A stretch of DNA of 64,000 nt from Pseudonocardiales bacterium (GTDB lineage Bacteria > Actinomycetota > Actinomycetes > Mycobacteriales > Pseudonocardiaceae). The stretch lies in assembly GCA_019247305.1 (NCBI GenBank), contig JAFAPC010000134.1:215090-279089 (forward strand), in the 5' to 3' direction. The notes below the pieces were generated by a model. The model saw nothing but the letters and a program-made list of their open reading frames with translations, had not been told where the DNA came from and did no database searches. Made by a program: the position numbers and the translations under genes. Positions 10,516 through 19,930 of the stretch are shown in pieces (the stretch's first letter is position 1; each line of letters begins with the position of its first letter).

Positions 10516-12249
10516 CTAGCGGGAACGGAGGTAGGCAATGCGTTGTTCGAGCTCCTCGGCGGTGGCCATCGCCGTGGGCGGGCCGCCGCAGGCGGTGCGG
10601 ACCTCCTGGTGAATCACTCCGTGCGGGCGGCCGGTGCGATGGTGGGCCAGCGCCACCAGGGTGTTGAGCTCCCGACGCAGCTCCGCGAGGCGCTCCCGGA
10701 CCGTCGGGGCTCGAGGGGTCTCGGGCAGTCCCGTTACGGGCGCCGTGGCGCGCTCGCTCGCCCGGGCGAGCTGCTGCTCCTGGCGCCGCCGCAGCAGCGC
10801 CCGCATCTGCTCCGGTGCCAGCAGCCCCGGCAACCCGAGGTAGTCTTGCTCATCCTCGGTCGTGGCGAAGGCGGCCGTGCCGAAGGACGCACCGTCGTAG
10901 ATCACCTGATCGAGCTCGGCGCTGGCGCCGAGCGCGGTGAACGCCCGCTCCTGCTCGCCGGGCTCGTCGCGCTGGGCGTTGGCCTGCGCGAGCGCAGCGT
11001 CGTCCCAGCCTTCGTCGGGCCGGTGCGGCGCGCCGAGCACGTGATCACGTTGTTTCTCTAGCTCGCTCGCCAACCCCAGCAGCACGGGCACGCTGGGCAG
11101 GAACACCGTGGCGGTCTCACCCGGGCGCCGGGACCGGACGAACCGGCCCACTGCTTGGGCGAAATACAGAGGGGTGGCCGCCGATGTCGCATACACCCCG
11201 ACCGCCAACCGGGGCACGTCCACGCCCTCGGACACCATCCGGACCGCGACCAGCCAGCGTTCGTCGGAGTCGGCGAACGCGGCGATCCGGCTGGAGGCGG
11301 ACGGGTCGTCCGAGAGCACCAGCACCGGTTCCCGACCGGTGATCTTCCGCAGGATCCCAGTGTAGGCTTTGGCGGCGGTGTGGTCGGTGGCGATCACCAG
11401 GCCCGCCGCGTCGGGCAGCGCGCCAGCGCGGAGCTGAGCTAGCCGGGTATCCGCGGCGGCGAACACCGCGGAGATCCACTCCCCTGCTGGATCCAACGCG
11501 GTGCGCCAGGCCCGGGCGGTGTGCTCGGCGGTGAGCGGCTCCCCCAGCCGCGCCGAGTACTCCTCCCCCGCGCTGGTCCGCCAGTGGGCCTCGCCAGAGT
11601 AGGCGAGAAACATCACCGGCCGCACCACCCCATCTGCCAGTGCCTCTGAGTAACCGTAGAAGTGGTCCGCGGCGGAGCGCAACGCACCGGCACCATCCGG
11701 TTCATAGCGGATGAACGGGATTGGTGTGTCGTCACTGCGGAACGGCGTTCCGGTCAGGGCGAGTCGGCGCAGCGCCGGGGCAAAGGCCTCCCGCACTCCC
11801 TCACCCCAGCTCTTGGCGTCTCCGGCGTGGTGAATCTCGTCGAGCACCACCAGGGTGCGGCGTGTCTCGGTACGCACTCGGTGCAGGGTCGGGTGTGCGG
11901 CGACCTGGGCGTAGGTGACCACGATTCCGTGGTAATCGCGTGAGGTGGCGCCCACCGAGTTGCGGAAGTCGGGGTCCAGCGCCAGCCCTACCTCGGCGGC
12001 CGCGGCCGCCCACTGGTGCTTGAGGTGCTCAGTGGGGGTGACCACGGTCACCGTGTGCACGGTCCGGTCGGACAGCAACTCAGCTGCCACCCGCAAGGCG
12101 AAGGTCGTCTTGCCGGCACCCGGCGTGGCGACCGCGAGGAAGTCCCGCGGCGCAGTGGCCAGGTACCGGGCCAGCGCTCTGCGCTGCCAGGCGCGCAGCG
12201 GCCGACGCGGGGACGCGACACTGGCGGCGGTCTCGGCGGTGCGGGACAC
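10516..12249 (-). CDS. DEAD/DEAH box helicase (SF2)
   Basis: A 577-residue superfamily 2 helicase. Helicase domain 1 has Walker A ATPGAGKTTFA near residue 42, motif II DEIHH near residue 137 and motif III LTGTPFR. Domain 2 has a SEGVDVPRLAVGVY motif V and AQAVGRFVRSR motif VI. The C-terminus after about residue 400 is helical and rich in Glu/Arg. The protein is cytoplasmic and its target nucleic acid is unknown. In related actinobacteria this helicase often lies close to DUF3039; here DUF3039 is about 23 kb away, which suggests that the block between them was inserted (inference). Confidence 0.88.
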   Translation of the reverse strand: MSRTAETAASVASPRRPLRAWQRRALARYLATAPRDFLAVATPGAGKTTFALRVAAELLSDRTVHTVTVVTPTEHLKHQWAAAAAEVGLALDPDFRNSVGATSRDYHGIVVTYAQVAAHPTLHRVRTETRRTLVVLDEIHHAGDAKSWGEGVREAFAPALRRLALTGTPFRSDDTPIPFIRYEPDGAGALRSAADHFYGYSEALADGVVRPVMFLAYSGEAHWRTSAGEEYSARLGEPLTAEHTARAWRTALDPAGEWISAVFAAADTRLAQLRAGALPDAAGLVIATDHTAAKAYTGILRKITGREPVLVLSDDPSASSRIAAFADSDERWLVAVRMVSEGVDVPRLAVGVYATSAATPLYFAQAVGRFVRSRRPGETATVFLPSVPVLLGLASELEKQRDHVLGAPHRPDEGWDDAALAQANAQRDEPGEQERAFTALGASAELDQVIYDGASFGTAAFATTEDEQDYLGLPGLLAPEQMRALLRRRQEQQLARASERATAPVTGLPETPRAPTVRERLAELRRELNTLVALAHHRTGRPHGVIHQEVRTACGGPPTAMATAEELEQRIAYLRSR

Positions 12250-12432
12250 AGCGGGCGAGGCACTCCTTCCTGTCCCGTGGTGGGTTTGTCTCCTTCGAGG
12301 GGCAGCCGCACGCTACCTGCCCCGACGGGCCCTGCTGTGCGCACTCCGGCGCACTGGCCTTAAACCTCGCCCGGCCCTCAGAAGATCGTCTCCGCGTCAG
12401 CGAACCGCCTGACCTAAGCGAGCGAACCCTCA

Positions 12433-12507
12433 CCTGCGGGACACCCGCACCCAGTGTCCTGCGGGACACCCGCACCCGATGTCCTGCGGGACACCCGCAC
12501 CCGGGCA
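12433..12507. repeat. Three tandem 25-bp units, each with two overlapping palindromes
   Basis: Units lie at 12433-12457, 12458-12482 and 12483-12507 and are nearly identical. Each contains the perfect inverted repeat TGCGGG-ACA-CCCGCA. Across unit junctions there is a second one, GTGTCC-TGCG-GGACAC, which uses the same bases. The array ends 22 bases before the start of the ferritin-like gene and lies upstream of the divergent helicase gene. This position suits an operator array or a regulatory RNA switch; no binding protein can be named. Confidence 0.85.
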
Positions 12508-12529
12508 CAGCGACGGAGTGAGGAGTGCC

Positions 12530-13414
12530 ATGTCCTTCGACATCGTGAACTACAGCGCCACCGCCCGTCGCGTGGTGGACGACGACGTCGACTACTCCGC
12601 CTTTGCCCACACACCGCTACCCGAGGCCGCCCTGCGGGCGTTGCAGTACATGTCCGACGTCGAGAGCCACACCATCTGCTACCTGCGGGATTTGCTGGTC
12701 ACTCCGTCCCATCAGGATCCGGAGATCACGACTTTCCTGACCATGTGGGCTTACGAGGAGTTCTGGCACGGCGAGGTGCTGGATAAGGTGCTGGCCGCGC
12801 ACGGCCGGGTCGTAGGCCCTGATCGGATCCGCCGCGTCCGGCTTGCCCAGGGCCGCCGTGACCGGTTGTCTCCGATCTACCAGGCGCTGGCGGCCAATCT
12901 GGTCGGTGAAGACTTCATCGCGGTACACATGGCCTTCGGCGTGATCAATGAATGGTCCACCTACGCCGGCTACGGCCGTCTGCTGGCCCAGACGAGCCAT
13001 CCCGAGCTGGCCAAGGTGGTCGGGCGCATCCAGCGGCAGGAGACCCGGCACGTGGCCTTCTACGCCAGCCAGGCGCGGGAGCGGCTGGCGCGCTCCCGCG
13101 CCGCCCGGCTGCTGACTCGGCTTGTCCTCAAGCTGGGGTGGACCCCGGTAGGATCCGGAATCATGCCGGCGGCGGAGACAGCGTTTTTGTTGCGCTACCT
13201 GATGGGCGGCGCCGACGGCGCCAGAGTGATCCGCCAGATTGACGAGAAGATCGACCGGTTGCCCGGTTTGGCGGGCATGCATCTGGTCAGCCGCGCAGCC
13301 GCTCGCTACGGGGTGGGGCCCGGTACCGCTAGGCGTAGCCCAGGTCGGGGTCAGCGAGCCGGTTCCCTGCTGCGCTCGGGAGTCGCTCGGCCGCTGAGTG
13401 ACCCCGAGTGGTAA
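12530..13414 (+). CDS. Ferritin-like diiron protein
   Basis: A 294-residue protein with two ExxH-type metal motifs on a four-helix bundle: EEFWHGE near residue 81 and ETRHVAFY near residue 179, plus further Glu residues (DVESHT, NLVGEDF) that could complete a diiron site. This places it with ferritin-like acyl-ACP desaturase or amine/hydroxyl oxygenase families rather than with storage ferritins. The ATG at 12530 has AGGAG 5 bases upstream. The last ~64 bases overlap the convergent larE gene. The proximity to the lar-lipid genes makes an oxygenase acting on an acyl or alcohol substrate attractive, but the gene lies on its own promoter and could be unrelated. Confidence 0.7.
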   Translation: MSFDIVNYSATARRVVDDDVDYSAFAHTPLPEAALRALQYMSDVESHTICYLRDLLVTPSHQDPEITTFLTMWAYEEFWHGEVLDKVLAAHGRVVGPDRIRRVRLAQGRRDRLSPIYQALAANLVGEDFIAVHMAFGVINEWSTYAGYGRLLAQTSHPELAKVVGRIQRQETRHVAFYASQARERLARSRAARLLTRLVLKLGWTPVGSGIMPAAETAFLLRYLMGGADGARVIRQIDEKIDRLPGLAGMHLVSRAAARYGVGPGTARRSPGRGQRAGSLLRSGVARPLSDPEW

Positions 13415-14241
13415 CGCACCACCTCACCCTGGCCGTCCAGGCCGGCTTGCGCGACTCGGGTCAGCAGCCCTGCCCGGGCCTGCGGGGACACGCCGTCCAG
13501 CGCGGCTTGGTCGAGCTCGACCCGGAACCCTGCCGACCCCAGCAGCCGGACCCGCAGGTCGCGCACGGGAACCTGGTGGTCGGCGAGGTAGTGCCGGGCG
13601 GCCAGCTCGGCCCGCTCGACCAACGCCAGCGCCGGCACGCTCACCGGTATTCCGACCGCGATTCGGGAAGCCAGACACGGAGTACTCGGCTTGTCCCACA
13701 CGCTCAGCTCCCACTGCACCGCCAGCAAACGGACAATCTCCTTGGTCGCGCCCACCTCGGCGAGTGGCTCCCGCACTCCCAGCTCCGCTGCCGCGCGCAG
13801 ACCTGGGCGGTGCGCGGCCCGACGGTCATCAAGGTGGGTGCCGGTCGCGACGTGGGCAAACCCCCGCCGCTGCGCGAGATCGCGCACTGCGGCGAGCACG
13901 GTTCGCTTGCAGAAGTAGCACCGATTGCCGGCATTAGCCCGGTAGCCCGGGTCGGTGTGCTCATCGGTGTGCAGCACCACCAGCTCCGCCCCGATCTGCC
14001 CAGCGACACGCTGGGCCGTCTGGAGCTCGGCGCGGGCCAGGCTGGGCGAGTCAGCGATGGCGGCCAGCACGGCATCGGTGCCCAGCACCCGGATGGCCGC
14101 CGCCAGCACCACGGCGGAGTCAACCCCACCCGAGAAGGCCACCACCACCGTACCCAACCGTCCCAGCGTCTCGCGCAGCGCCGCCGCGACAGAGCTCACG
14201 CTCAGGAGATCTGCAGTGTGCACGGTCAACCATCCTCGCAT
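13351..14241 (-). CDS. larE: LarE, ATP-dependent sacrificial sulfur transferase
   Basis: A 296-residue PP-loop ATPase that, in the known pathway, adenylates the carboxylates of the LarB product and inserts sulfur to build the nickel-pincer nucleotide. Visible features are the PP-loop VVAFSGGVDSAVVL, GNRCYFCKRTVL, TGTHLDD, and the PCLASRI segment. The Cys of PCLASRI matches the sacrificial cysteine of Lactiplantibacillus LarE. The start is uncertain: ATG 14241 or ATG 14265 are possible and neither has a clear Shine-Dalgarno sequence. It is divergent from larB, with 39 bases between the chosen starts, and convergent with the diiron gene. Confidence 0.88.
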   Translation of the reverse strand: MRGWLTVHTADLLSVSSVAAALRETLGRLGTVVVAFSGGVDSAVVLAAAIRVLGTDAVLAAIADSPSLARAELQTAQRVAGQIGAELVVLHTDEHTDPGYRANAGNRCYFCKRTVLAAVRDLAQRRGFAHVATGTHLDDRRAAHRPGLRAAAELGVREPLAEVGATKEIVRLLAVQWELSVWDKPSTPCLASRIAVGIPVSVPALALVERAELAARHYLADHQVPVRDLRVRLLGSAGFRVELDQAALDGVSPQARAGLLTRVAQAGLDGQGEVVRYHSGSLSGRATPERSREPAR

Positions 14242-14280
14242 CTCCGGTGCGCCACCGGCTCGCATGAGATAGTCGGCGCC

Positions 14281-15048
14281 GTGCTCGACTCCACACCGCA
14301 GCCATCGCAGCACCCCGGGTCGCCTCCCGGGCAGGATCCCCCGGACAGCGCGGGGACCGCTCATCGGATCAGTGAGGTCGAGGTCGGCGGCATCGCCCGC
14401 CTGGATCTGGACCGCGCCCGACGCACCGCGGTACCCGAGGTTGTTCTCGCCGAAGGCAAGACCGAGGACCAGACACTGGCCCTGCTGGCCGCCCAGCGGC
14501 GCAGCGAACCCGGGTTCCCCGCGCTGGCCACCCGCTGCCCTGAGGGCGTGCTGCAGCGGGCGCCGAGTGCCTTCCCGACCGAGCCGGTCCTGGCCGACCC
14601 CCTCGGGCGGACCGTGATCGTCGGTGCGCTACCCCCGGCCCGCGGATGCGTCGCGGTGCTCACCGGAGGCACCTCGGACCTACCAGTGGCGCGCGAGGCG
14701 ATCGCTACCCTCCAGGCACTCGGCGCCGGGCACCGGTTGATCGCCGATGTCGGGGTGGCAGGGCTGCACCGGTTGCTGGCGCACCTCGACGAGCTCTCCG
14801 CAGCCGACTGCGTGATCGCCATTGCCGGCATGGAGGGCACCCTGCCCGGAGTGGTGACCGGGCTGATCCGAACGCCCGTGGTCGGTGTGCCCACCAGCGT
14901 GGGCTACGGGGTGAGCGCGGGCGGGTACGTGGCCGCCGCGACGATGCTCGCCTCCTGCGCGCCCGGGCTGCCAGTGGTCAACATCGACAACGGGTTCGGC
15001 GCGGCAGCCCATGCTGTCAAGATCATCGCTCGGGTGCACGGTGGCTGA
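14281..15048 (+). CDS. larB: LarB, NaAD carboxylase/hydrolase for NPN cofactor
   Basis: A 255-residue LarB. In the known pathway it carboxylates C5 of nicotinic acid adenine dinucleotide and releases AMP. The PurE-like core is clear: VAVLTGGTSDLPVAREA, a GVAGLHRL segment, IAIAGMEGTLPGVVTGL and the very conserved VGVPTSVGYG. The N-terminal ~25 residues are Pro-rich and not conserved, so a later start is possible; GTG 14281 gives a typical family length. The stop overlaps the larC start by 8 bases, so the two genes are translationally coupled. Confidence 0.9.
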   Translation: MLDSTPQPSQHPGSPPGQDPPDSAGTAHRISEVEVGGIARLDLDRARRTAVPEVVLAEGKTEDQTLALLAAQRRSEPGFPALATRCPEGVLQRAPSAFPTEPVLADPLGRTVIVGALPPARGCVAVLTGGTSDLPVAREAIATLQALGAGHRLIADVGVAGLHRLLAHLDELSAADCVIAIAGMEGTLPGVVTGLIRTPVVGVPTSVGYGVSAGGYVAAATMLASCAPGLPVVNIDNGFGAAAHAVKIIARVHGG

Positions 15049-16270
15049 GCGCAGGGCAGCGTATCTGGACTGCACCGCCGGGGTATCCGGGGACATGCTG
15101 CTCGGGGCGTTCCTGGACGCCGGTGCGGACCTGGCCGCGGTGCGCGCCGCGGTCCGCTCGTTGGGCGTGCCCGGCCTGGACGTCGACGTCGAGCAGACCC
15201 GACGCGCCGGGCTGCGCTGTGCGCGAGCCGTGGTCGCCACCCCAGCCGCCGACCAACCCACCCGGGGGGTGGCCGAGGTGCTGGCCATCCTCCAGGCCGC
15301 CCGACTGGGCCCAGCAGCCGCCGACGTGGCCACCAGCACCTTCCAGCTCCTCGCGGAGGCGGAGGCCACGGTGCACGGCATCCCTATCGAGTTGGTGCAT
15401 TTCCATGAGGTGGGAGCCGCCGACGCGCTGGCCGACGTGGTGGGCACCGCGGTCGCGGCCGAGCAACTCGGCTTACTCGCTGACGGCGCGCTGCTGAGGT
15501 GCTCAGCACTGGCGGCCGGCAGCGGCACCGCGCGCAGCGCGCACGGCACGATCCCGATCCCCGCACCGGCCGTCCTGCAGATCGTGGCCGACCGTGGTCT
15601 GTCGCTGACCGGCGGGAACCTGACTGGGGAACGCACCACGCCCACCGGGGCAGCCCTGGTCGCGACCCTGGCCAAGCCCGGTCCGCTGCCCCCGATGGCC
15701 CTCGACGCGGTGGGCAGCGGGGCGGGATGCCAGGACAGCCCGGAGCGACCCAACATCACCCGGCTGGTGATCGGCCGCCGGACCGAGCCCGAGCCAGGCC
15801 TGGGCATGACTGAGCTGGTCACCGTGGTGGAAACCACCGTTGATGATCTCGATCCTGAGCTTTGGCCGGGAGTGCTGCGCGCCGTGCGGGCCGCCGGAGC
15901 CTGGGACTGCTGGACCACCACCACCGTCGGCCGACACGGTAGGCCCGGGCAGGTGCTCACCGCGCTGTGCAGCGAGGAGGTTCGCCCGGCGGTCGTGGAG
16001 GCGGTGTTCCGGCACAGCACTACGCTCGGCGTGCGATGGGCGCGCTGGCAGCGCACGACGCTGCCCCGGATCACCGTGGGAGTGCCCGTGGGGCCGCCCG
16101 GAGCGGAGCAGAAGATCACCGTCAAGGTCGCCGCCGGACCGGGAGGGCAGCAGACCGCCAAACCTGAGCTTGCGGACACCGAGCGGGCCGCGCAGGCACT
16201 AGGGTGGCCGGTTCGTCGGGTGCGCGAGGCCGCGCTGTCGGCCTACCACCGCGACTACCCGGAGCCGTGA
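15041..16270 (+). CDS. larC: LarC, nickel insertion enzyme (single fused ORF)
   Basis: A 409-residue LarC, the CTP-dependent nickel chelatase that completes the NPN cofactor. It begins YLDCTAGVSGDMLLGAFLDA and carries the conserved FHEVGAADALADVVG and the later TTVDDLDPELW. In Lactiplantibacillus the protein is produced across a programmed frameshift (larC1/larC2); here both halves are in one uninterrupted frame. The GTG start at 15041 is preferred because it overlaps the larB stop and places the conserved N-terminus six residues in. The reductase-HAD gene follows after about 49 bases on the same strand. Confidence 0.92.
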   Translation: MAERRAAYLDCTAGVSGDMLLGAFLDAGADLAAVRAAVRSLGVPGLDVDVEQTRRAGLRCARAVVATPAADQPTRGVAEVLAILQAARLGPAAADVATSTFQLLAEAEATVHGIPIELVHFHEVGAADALADVVGTAVAAEQLGLLADGALLRCSALAAGSGTARSAHGTIPIPAPAVLQIVADRGLSLTGGNLTGERTTPTGAALVATLAKPGPLPPMALDAVGSGAGCQDSPERPNITRLVIGRRTEPEPGLGMTELVTVVETTVDDLDPELWPGVLRAVRAAGAWDCWTTTTVGRHGRPGQVLTALCSEEVRPAVVEAVFRHSTTLGVRWARWQRTTLPRITVGVPVGPPGAEQKITVKVAAGPGGQQTAKPELADTERAAQALGWPVRRVREAALSAYHRDYPEP

Positions 16271-16319
16271 GTGCGAAACAGTGTTATAGGACCGAATGCC
16301 ACTCACGAGGACGAAGCCC

Positions 16320-18647
16320 ATGAATAACCTTGCCGGATCCCACATCCTGCTCACCGGCGCCACGGGGTTTCTGGGCCAGGCCACGTTGGAGCGGCTGCTG
16401 GCCAGCTACCCGGACACCCACGTCTCGGTGCTGATCCGGCCCCGAGGTGAGCGCGGCGGCCCTGAGCGGCTGAGCGCCTTACTCCGCAAGAACGTGTTCC
16501 GTCCGCTGCGGGAGCGCCTTGGCGGGGACGAACTGGCGCGCATGGTGCGCCAGCGGGTCACCGTCATCGAAGGCGACCTCGGTTCGGTCGCCCTGCCCAC
16601 CGACCTCGACGTCGTGATCCACGGTGCCTCGACAGTGTCCTTTGACCCCCCGGTGGATGAGGCGTTCCGCACCAACGTCTCGGGTGTCGCGACCCTGTAT
16701 GCGGCACTCTCCGGCGCACCGCACGTGGTGCACGTGTCCACCGCCTACGTTGCGGGCACCCGCAAGGGTGTGGTCGCTGAGACAGCACTGGACCACAACG
16801 TGGACTGGCGGGTTGAGCTGGACATGGCGCTGGCGGCCCGGGCCGAGGCGGAGCGGGACTCTCGGCGCCCCGAGATCCTGCGCCGCGCGCTGGCGCAAGC
16901 GGAGGCGGCGCACGCCAAAGCCGGACCGCAGTCCACCGCCGCTGACGCCGAACGGTTACGCACCGAGTGGGTCACCCGCCGGCTGGTGGACTATGGTCGC
17001 ACCCGAGCCCAGAGCCTGGGCTGGCCGGACGTTTACACGCTGACCAAGGCGCTCGGTGAGCGGGTCGCCGAACAGTGCTGGGCGCACAGCGGCCGACCGC
17101 TGTCGGTCATCCGGCCCGCCATCGTGGAGAGCGCGCTGCGCCACCCCTACCCCGGGTGGATCGACGGTTTCAAGATGGCCGACCCATTGATCATCGCCTA
17201 TGGCCGAGGGGTGCTGCGTGAATTCCCCGGATTGCCCGATTCGGTCCTGGACGTGATCCCGGTCGATCTGGTGATCAACGCTATCCTCGCCGCGGCGGCC
17301 CGGCCGCCCGGCACCGAGCCGGCGTACCTACACGTCAGCTCCGGGGCCAGCAACCCGTTGACCTTCCGAAACATGTACCTGCTGTGCCGGGAGTATTTCG
17401 AGCGCCACCCCATGCCCGACGGTGAGCGCGGCCACATCACGCCACCGGTCTGGCGGTTCCCCGGCAGCCAGCAGGTGGAGCTGACGCTGCGCGCTGGGGA
17501 ACAAGCCGCCGCGCTCGCGGAGCGGATCCTGCTGCGCTGGCCAGCCTCGAAGCGGTCCCAGGACTGGCTGACCAGCTTAAGCCGCCAGCAGCAGGACTTA
17601 GGGCAACTGCGGGAATACGCTGACCTCTACGGCGTCTACACCCGCGCCGAAGTGATCTACGATGACACTCGGCTGCGCGAGCTGCACGCCGCGTTGCCCG
17701 CCCAGCGAGCCACCGAGCACGGCTTCGACCCCACCGTCATCGACTGGCGGGCCTACCTGCAGGACGTGCACTGCCCGTCGATCACGGCCACGGTCCGCCG
17801 AGCCGGGCAACAGCGGGCACAGTCCACCGCTGGCCGTCGCGGATCTTCCTCGCCGTCTCCACCGATATCAGCACTGTCCCTGCCTGAGCGCACCGACGTG
17901 GTCGCCGTATTCGACCTGGAGGGCACCATCGTGCACTCCAACGTCGTCGAGTCCTACCTGTGGGCCCGGTTGGCGACGACGCCCCGCTCCGGCTGGCTCG
18001 GCGAGTTGGCCGACCTGGCCCGCTGCACCCCCCGGTACCTCTACGCCGAGCGCCGGGACCGCGGTGAACTGTTGCGCGCCTTCCTGCGCCGCTACGCCGG
18101 CGCGCGGGTCGAGGAGCTGCGGGCGCTGGTCACCGAGGTGCTCGGCGACGCGCTGCTGCACCGGGTGATGCCCGAAGCCACCCGGCAGATCCGTCGGCAC
18201 CGCGCCGCCGGGCACCGAACCGTCCTCATCACCGGCGCCGTAGACCTGCATGTGGAGCCGTTGTCCGTGCTGTTCGACGAGGTGGTGGCCAGCCGGATGC
18301 ACGAGAAAGACGGCGTGCTGACTGGGTTTCTCGACGCCCCACCGCTGGTCGACGAGGCGCGCGCGGCGTGGCTGCGGCAGTACGCTCACGCCCACGGCCT
18401 GCGCCTGGATCGCTCCTACGCCTACGCGGACAGCTATTCCGACCGTCCGCTGTTGGAGGCCGTGGGGCACCCCCACGCGGTCAACCCGGACTCTGCGCTC
18501 TTCCGGCACGCCCAGCGCCACCGGTGGGTGGTGCACCGCTGGGGTGAGCACACCGGCGGGCTGCTCGAGGTGCTGTTTGACGTCACCCGAGCCGACGCCA
18601 CGGTTGAGCTCCGGTCAGAAGCCCGTCGGCACGGAGGACTGCGATGA
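16320..18647 (+). CDS. Fatty acyl reductase-like SDR fused to HAD-IB phosphatase
   Basis: A 775-residue two-domain protein. Residues 1 to about 480 are an extended SDR of the fatty acyl-CoA reductase type, with the nucleotide loop ILLTGATGFLG, a VHVSTAYVAGTR strand and the catalytic YTLTK (Tyr-x-x-x-Lys). Residues about 520-760 are a HAD-IB phosphatase with FDLEGTIVHSN (the second Asp of DxD is Glu), VLITGAVD and ADSYSDRPLLE. Similar reductase-HAD-acyltransferase sets occur in bacterial lipid, including ether-lipid, synthesis. The predicted role is to reduce an acyl thioester to an aldehyde or alcohol and to remove a phosphate. ATG 16320 is chosen because it puts the Rossmann strand near the start; ATG 16296, with AGGA close by, is an alternative. 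The stop overlaps the next start (ATGA). Confidence 0.82.
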   Translation: MNNLAGSHILLTGATGFLGQATLERLLASYPDTHVSVLIRPRGERGGPERLSALLRKNVFRPLRERLGGDELARMVRQRVTVIEGDLGSVALPTDLDVVIHGASTVSFDPPVDEAFRTNVSGVATLYAALSGAPHVVHVSTAYVAGTRKGVVAETALDHNVDWRVELDMALAARAEAERDSRRPEILRRALAQAEAAHAKAGPQSTAADAERLRTEWVTRRLVDYGRTRAQSLGWPDVYTLTKALGERVAEQCWAHSGRPLSVIRPAIVESALRHPYPGWIDGFKMADPLIIAYGRGVLREFPGLPDSVLDVIPVDLVINAILAAAARPPGTEPAYLHVSSGASNPLTFRNMYLLCREYFERHPMPDGERGHITPPVWRFPGSQQVELTLRAGEQAAALAERILLRWPASKRSQDWLTSLSRQQQDLGQLREYADLYGVYTRAEVIYDDTRLRELHAALPAQRATEHGFDPTVIDWRAYLQDVHCPSITATVRRAGQQRAQSTAGRRGSSSPSPPISALSLPERTDVVAVFDLEGTIVHSNVVESYLWARLATTPRSGWLGELADLARCTPRYLYAERRDRGELLRAFLRRYAGARVEELRALVTEVLGDALLHRVMPEATRQIRRHRAAGHRTVLITGAVDLHVEPLSVLFDEVVASRMHEKDGVLTGFLDAPPLVDEARAAWLRQYAHAHGLRLDRSYAYADSYSDRPLLEAVGHPHAVNPDSALFRHAQRHRWVVHRWGEHTGGLLEVLFDVTRADATVELRSEARRHGGLR

Positions 18648-19885
18648 GCCTGGCGCTGCAGTATCACCGCTCCGCTGGGCGCTACTTCGCCGCCCGCGCG
18701 CTCAGCGGCACCCGTGCTGGTGGACGGCTAGCGGGTGCGCTGGCCAGCAATGTGGCGCCACTGCGGCTGGTCGAGCAAACCGATCCCGTCCCGGCCGACG
18801 AGCGCTGGGTTCGGATCGAGCCGGTGCTGTCGGGGATCTGCGGCTCCGATCTCAGTCTGCTCACCGGCCGGTCCTCGCCCTACCTGGGGCCGTTGACCTC
18901 GATGCCCTTCGTTCCCGGCCACGAGGTGCTCGGGCGCACCCTCGATGAGCTGCCCGGGTTGCCGCAGGGCAGCCGGGTCGTGATCGACCCGGTACTGCGG
19001 TGCGCGGTGCGCGGCCTGCCGGCCTGCCCGGCGTGCCTCGCCGGGCACACCAGCCGCTGTGACCACATCACCGGCGGAGCGCTGGCTGCTGGCCTGCAGA
19101 CCGGCTTCTGTGCCGACACCGGCGGCGGCTGGAGCCAGCGCATGATCGCGCATGCCAGCCAGCTGCATCTGGTGCCCGACTCGCTGCCCGACGAGATCGC
19201 GGTACTGGCGGAGCCGTTGGCCTGCGCGGTCCACGCGGCGCGCCGGGTACCGATCAGTCCAGGCGCGTCGGTGCTCGTGATCGGCGCGGGCACGGTAGGG
19301 CTGCTGACCCTGCTCGCGCTGCGCAAGCTCACCGCAGCCGGCGAAGTGTGCATGATCGCTAAACACGCCCACCAGGCCGAGCGGGCCCGCCAGTTAGGTG
19401 CCACCCAGGTCATCAGCACCGAGGGCACCGCTAGAACGCTGCGCCGCAGCACCGGAGCGCTGCTGGTCGAGCCCGAGCTGGGCGAAGATTACCTGCTCGG
19501 GGGGATGGACCTGGCTTTCGAGTGCACCGGTGGGGCGGCGGGCCTGAACACCGCGCTGCGGTCGCTGCGGGCCGGCGGCACAGTGGTCGCCTCGGGGATG
19601 CCCTCAGGTGGGGTGGACCTCACTCCGCTGTGGTACCGCGAGCTGCTCCTGGTCGGGGCGTATGCCTCCGCGGTCGGCGCCTCAGCAATCGATACGTCGG
19701 CGATAGCCGACGAGCCCGCTCAGGGTGATTTCCCCGAAGCCATCGCGCTGGCGAGCGCGGCGCCGCTGGATGGCTATGTTGATGCGACATACCCGCTGGA
19801 ACGCTGGCGTGCCGCGCTTGATCACGCAGCTTCAGCCGGCCGGCTAGGCACCATCAAGGTCGTCTTCGCCCCCGGCCGGGGTTAA
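18644..19885 (+). CDS. Zinc-dependent medium-chain alcohol dehydrogenase
   Basis: A 413-residue MDR-family dehydrogenase. The catalytic zinc motif is GICGSDLSLLTG, followed by the GHEVLG signature. A structural-zinc set of four cysteines is seen in LPACPACLAGHTSRCDH plus the preceding Cys. The NAD(P) site is VIGAGTVGLL. It is cytoplasmic. Its ATG overlaps the stop of the reductase-HAD gene, so the two proteins are made in a coupled way. It likely interconverts an alcohol and an aldehyde or ketone in the same lipid-linked pathway; the substrate is unknown. GACC and AGCC spacer sequence separates it from the LarA homologue by 45 bases. Confidence 0.88.
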   Translation: MSLALQYHRSAGRYFAARALSGTRAGGRLAGALASNVAPLRLVEQTDPVPADERWVRIEPVLSGICGSDLSLLTGRSSPYLGPLTSMPFVPGHEVLGRTLDELPGLPQGSRVVIDPVLRCAVRGLPACPACLAGHTSRCDHITGGALAAGLQTGFCADTGGGWSQRMIAHASQLHLVPDSLPDEIAVLAEPLACAVHAARRVPISPGASVLVIGAGTVGLLTLLALRKLTAAGEVCMIAKHAHQAERARQLGATQVISTEGTARTLRRSTGALLVEPELGEDYLLGGMDLAFECTGGAAGLNTALRSLRAGGTVVASGMPSGGVDLTPLWYRELLLVGAYASAVGASAIDTSAIADEPAQGDFPEAIALASAAPLDGYVDATYPLERWRAALDHAASAGRLGTIKVVFAPGRG

Positions 19886-19930
19886 GGGCGACCAGCAAGC
19901 GAACCGCCGAGAGTAGGGGCAGGAGAGAGC

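Noticed and set aside
13408..14280. Long plus-strand open frame running into larB
   Set aside because: It is antisense to larE, has no conserved content, and larB-like sequence begins only after about 14,350.
14680..16179. 499-residue minus-strand frame opposite larB and larC
   Set aside because: Ser/Arg/Thr-rich composition typical of a GC-rich shadow frame; larB and larC are clearly the coding strand.
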